This document shows, one piece after another, positions 62,371-64,000 of a DNA stretch of 64,000 nucleotides (position 1 is its first letter; each line of letters opens with the position of its first letter). The notes under the pieces are model-generated. The model was not told the DNA's origin. It did not search any database and saw only the letters and a list, made by a program, of their open reading frames with translations. The stretch is taken from assembly GCA_023388495.1 (NCBI GenBank), contig JAEWGC010000006.1, positions 1-64,000 on the forward strand. The letters run 5' to 3'. This stretch comes from Bacillota bacterium (GTDB taxonomy: Bacteria; Bacillota; Clostridia; Tissierellales; Tissierellaceae). The translations under genes and the position numbers were made by a program.

Positions 62371-63039
62371 TTGTATAAGATTTTAGTAGTAGATGATGAG
62401 ATAAATATAGTAGATATGCTTAAGGATTATTTTGAAATAAACGATTATCATGTACTAACAGCTTATAATGGAGAGGAAGCTATTGAGAGACTAAAACTTG
62501 ATCCAAATATAATAATACTAGATATAAATATGCCGAAAATTAATGGACTAGATGTTTGTAAGAAAATAAGGGAGTATGTGTCAGTTCCAATATTGTTTTT
62601 AACTGCCAGAGTTTCAGAGGAGGATAGAATAAAGGGACTTATGGTAGGTGGAGATGATTATATTATAAAACCCTTTAGCTTAGAAGAATTAGGAGCTAGA
62701 GTCTATGCTCATCTTAGAAGAGAAAATAGAAGAGCTCCCTTGACTAAGGTGAAATTTCATGGGGATTTAGTGATAGATTATTCTGCAAGAAAGATAATGG
62801 GAAAGGAAGAAATATATCTTACTAAAACTGAATTTGATATTTTAGAACTATTATCTATGAATTCAGGACAGATATTTTCCAAAGAAAGGATATATGATTC
62901 TATATGGGGATTTGATGGAGTGGGAGATAGCTCTGTAGTAGCAGAGCATATTAGAAGGATAAGGGAAAAACTCAAAAAACAAACTAATTATGAATACATA
63001 AACACAGTATGGGGGACGGGATATAAGTGGAATGGCTAG
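62371..63039 (+). CDS. OmpR-family response regulator
   Basis: A 222-residue regulator starting at TTG 62371, seven bases after AGGAGGTG; an upstream ATG in frame has no site. The receiver domain (about 1-115) has the acidic pocket VDDE near 6-9, the phosphoacceptor Asp in IIILDINMP near 50, and the conserved Thr and Lys in LFLTA and IKPFS. The winged-helix DNA-binding domain (about 125-222) ends YINTVWGTGYKWNG. The kinase gene downstream overlaps by 13 bp. The regulon cannot be predicted. Confidence 0.92.
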   Translation: MYKILVVDDEINIVDMLKDYFEINDYHVLTAYNGEEAIERLKLDPNIIILDINMPKINGLDVCKKIREYVSVPILFLTARVSEEDRIKGLMVGGDDYIIKPFSLEELGARVYAHLRRENRRAPLTKVKFHGDLVIDYSARKIMGKEEIYLTKTEFDILELLSMNSGQIFSKERIYDSIWGFDGVGDSSVVAEHIRRIREKLKKQTNYEYINTVWGTGYKWNG

Positions 63040-64000
63040 ATGGACTAACATATAATAAGAAGTTAAAGACTAGCTTTATAACATATATGCTAATATTTTT
63101 AATACTTGCATTGTCATTCAATAAAATAATCGAGATTCTAATAGATTGGTATGTAGTAGAAATTCAAGATTTATATTTCGTAGAGGAGGTAATCAAAGAA
63201 GGTAAAGAAATAATTACATATTATCGGATAAATCCTAATGGACCCACAAACTTTCAGAAAAACTTAGCTGGAATATTAGGGTTATATAAAGAATTCTCAC
63301 TAATCATCAATATGTTTATTTTTTCTGTATTTGGTTTTTCATTCTATTATAAAGATAAGATTAAAAAGCCAATAGACGAATTAAAATTTATAAAATTAGA
63401 AATAAAAAATGAAAAGTTACTCCAAAATGAGATTTATAAAGACGAGATGCTTCAATTTTTAAGTGATAATAACGAAATCATAGAGTCTTTAAAAATAGAA
63501 AAGGAAAGAATATGGAAGGAATTAAATGAAATGGAGCAGATGATGGCTTCCTTTGAGCATGATATACGTACACCAATAACTATTATTCGAGGATATAGTG
63601 ATATGATTCTAAAATATTATCCAGAGGGAAAGATGAACAATGAAAAGTTAGAAAAGACATTAATAAGTATTGGAGCACAGGCTAATAGATTAGACGAATA
63701 TATTAAGAGAAGAAGTAGCTTGAAAAGTGTTAATGAATTAGAATTACATATAGGGGTTATAGAAACAGAGAAAATTTTAAACAACATGGAGAGAATAGGA
63801 GAAGCTCTTTCAACAGGAAAAAAGTTTAAAATAAAGAATGATTTACAATCTCAGTATTTATATTTAGATGAAAATATAGTATTAGAAGTATATGAAAATA
63901 TATTAACTAATGGATTTAGATATGCCCAAAATATAGTAGAAGTAACTGTAAAAGAAGATAAGAGTTATCTTATAATTCAGGTTCAAGATGATGGTGAGGG
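63027..64000 (+). CDS. Sensor histidine kinase, cut by the window edge
   Basis: The frame starts at GTG 63027, after GGGGGACGGG and inside the end of the response regulator gene, and stays open to the window end (324 codons). Two membrane helices (about residues 17-45 and 93-112) enclose an extracellular loop of about 45 residues. A coiled linker (about 120-165) precedes the H-box FEHDIRTPITIIRGYSDMIL near 175. The N-box ENILTNGFRYAQN and the G1-like QDDGEG are the last motifs seen. The C-terminal ATP-binding part lies outside. It should phosphorylate the regulator encoded just before. The signal is unknown. Confidence 0.9.
   Translation, partial: MEWLDGLTYNKKLKTSFITYMLIFLILALSFNKIIEILIDWYVVEIQDLYFVEEVIKEGKEIITYYRINPNGPTNFQKNLAGILGLYKEFSLIINMFIFSVFGFSFYYKDKIKKPIDELKFIKLEIKNEKLLQNEIYKDEMLQFLSDNNEIIESLKIEKERIWKELNEMEQMMASFEHDIRTPITIIRGYSDMILKYYPEGKMNNEKLEKTLISIGAQANRLDEYIKRRSSLKSVNELELHIGVIETEKILNNMERIGEALSTGKKFKIKNDLQSQYLYLDENIVLEVYENILTNGFRYAQNIVEVTVKEDKSYLIIQVQDDGE

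Overview
The DNA is AT-rich and encodes low-GC Gram-positive proteins. Several features point to an anaerobic member of the Clostridia/Tissierellia: a T-box leader, meso-DAP dehydrogenase, a YtaF-type sporulation membrane protein, soluble and membrane chemoreceptors, an MntR-type regulon and a SelW-like selenoprotein with an in-frame UGA. The species cannot be named from this window. No rRNA, tRNA or CRISPR array was seen.

Layout. 0.3-7 kb: a small zinc-ribbon protein, an unusual chemoreceptor/peptide-binding fusion, a nuclease-DinG helicase and the 23S rRNA methyltransferase rlmD. 7-13.7 kb: accessory genes (CPBP membrane protein, a MerR/TipAS-controlled ABC exporter, an IS3-family element next to a truncated phosphatase, small genes). 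13.8-30.6 kb: mostly chromosomal genes (T-box plus archaeal-type valS, aminotransferase, rtcB, mntR with a manganese ABC transporter, dihydrofolate reductase, ytaF, cation exchanger, nagA, selW, glmS). 30.7-42.3 kb: chemoreceptor, CofE-like ligase with divergent LysR, zinc-ribbon/DnaJ membrane pair, ddh, a two-gene gamma-glutamyl ligase/ATP-grasp operon and a YtrA-type ABC operon. 42.4-56.1 kb: a decaying mobile island. It holds a cassette with a secreted protein, ICE-like genes, three tandem tyrosine recombinases (RIT-type element), serine recombinase halves, a PHP phosphoesterase and many relics. 56.2-64 kb: MATE exporter, trkA-trkH potassium uptake, a second RlmD-like methyltransferase, and a two-component system cut by the window edge.

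The most unusual structure is a repeat present three times (about 6.9, 42.4 and 52.3 kb). Each copy begins with the last codons of rlmD, continues through a small hairpin, in two copies through an intrinsic terminator, and ends with an outward promoter whose -35/-10 spacing is 17 bp in all three. Each copy heads a different accessory gene set. The first two of these sets also end in homologous terminators that differ by compensatory base-pair changes. This looks like repeated use of the rlmD 3' end as an integration or recombination site carrying its own promoter.

Other points of interest: a glutamate-cysteine-ligase-like enzyme overlapping a non-GshB ATP-grasp enzyme, which suggests an unusual gamma-glutamyl product; a chimeric gene in which an ArdA-like ICE protein runs in frame into the first RIT recombinase; and a run of nonsense codons in the island that could each have arisen from CAA by a C-to-T change.
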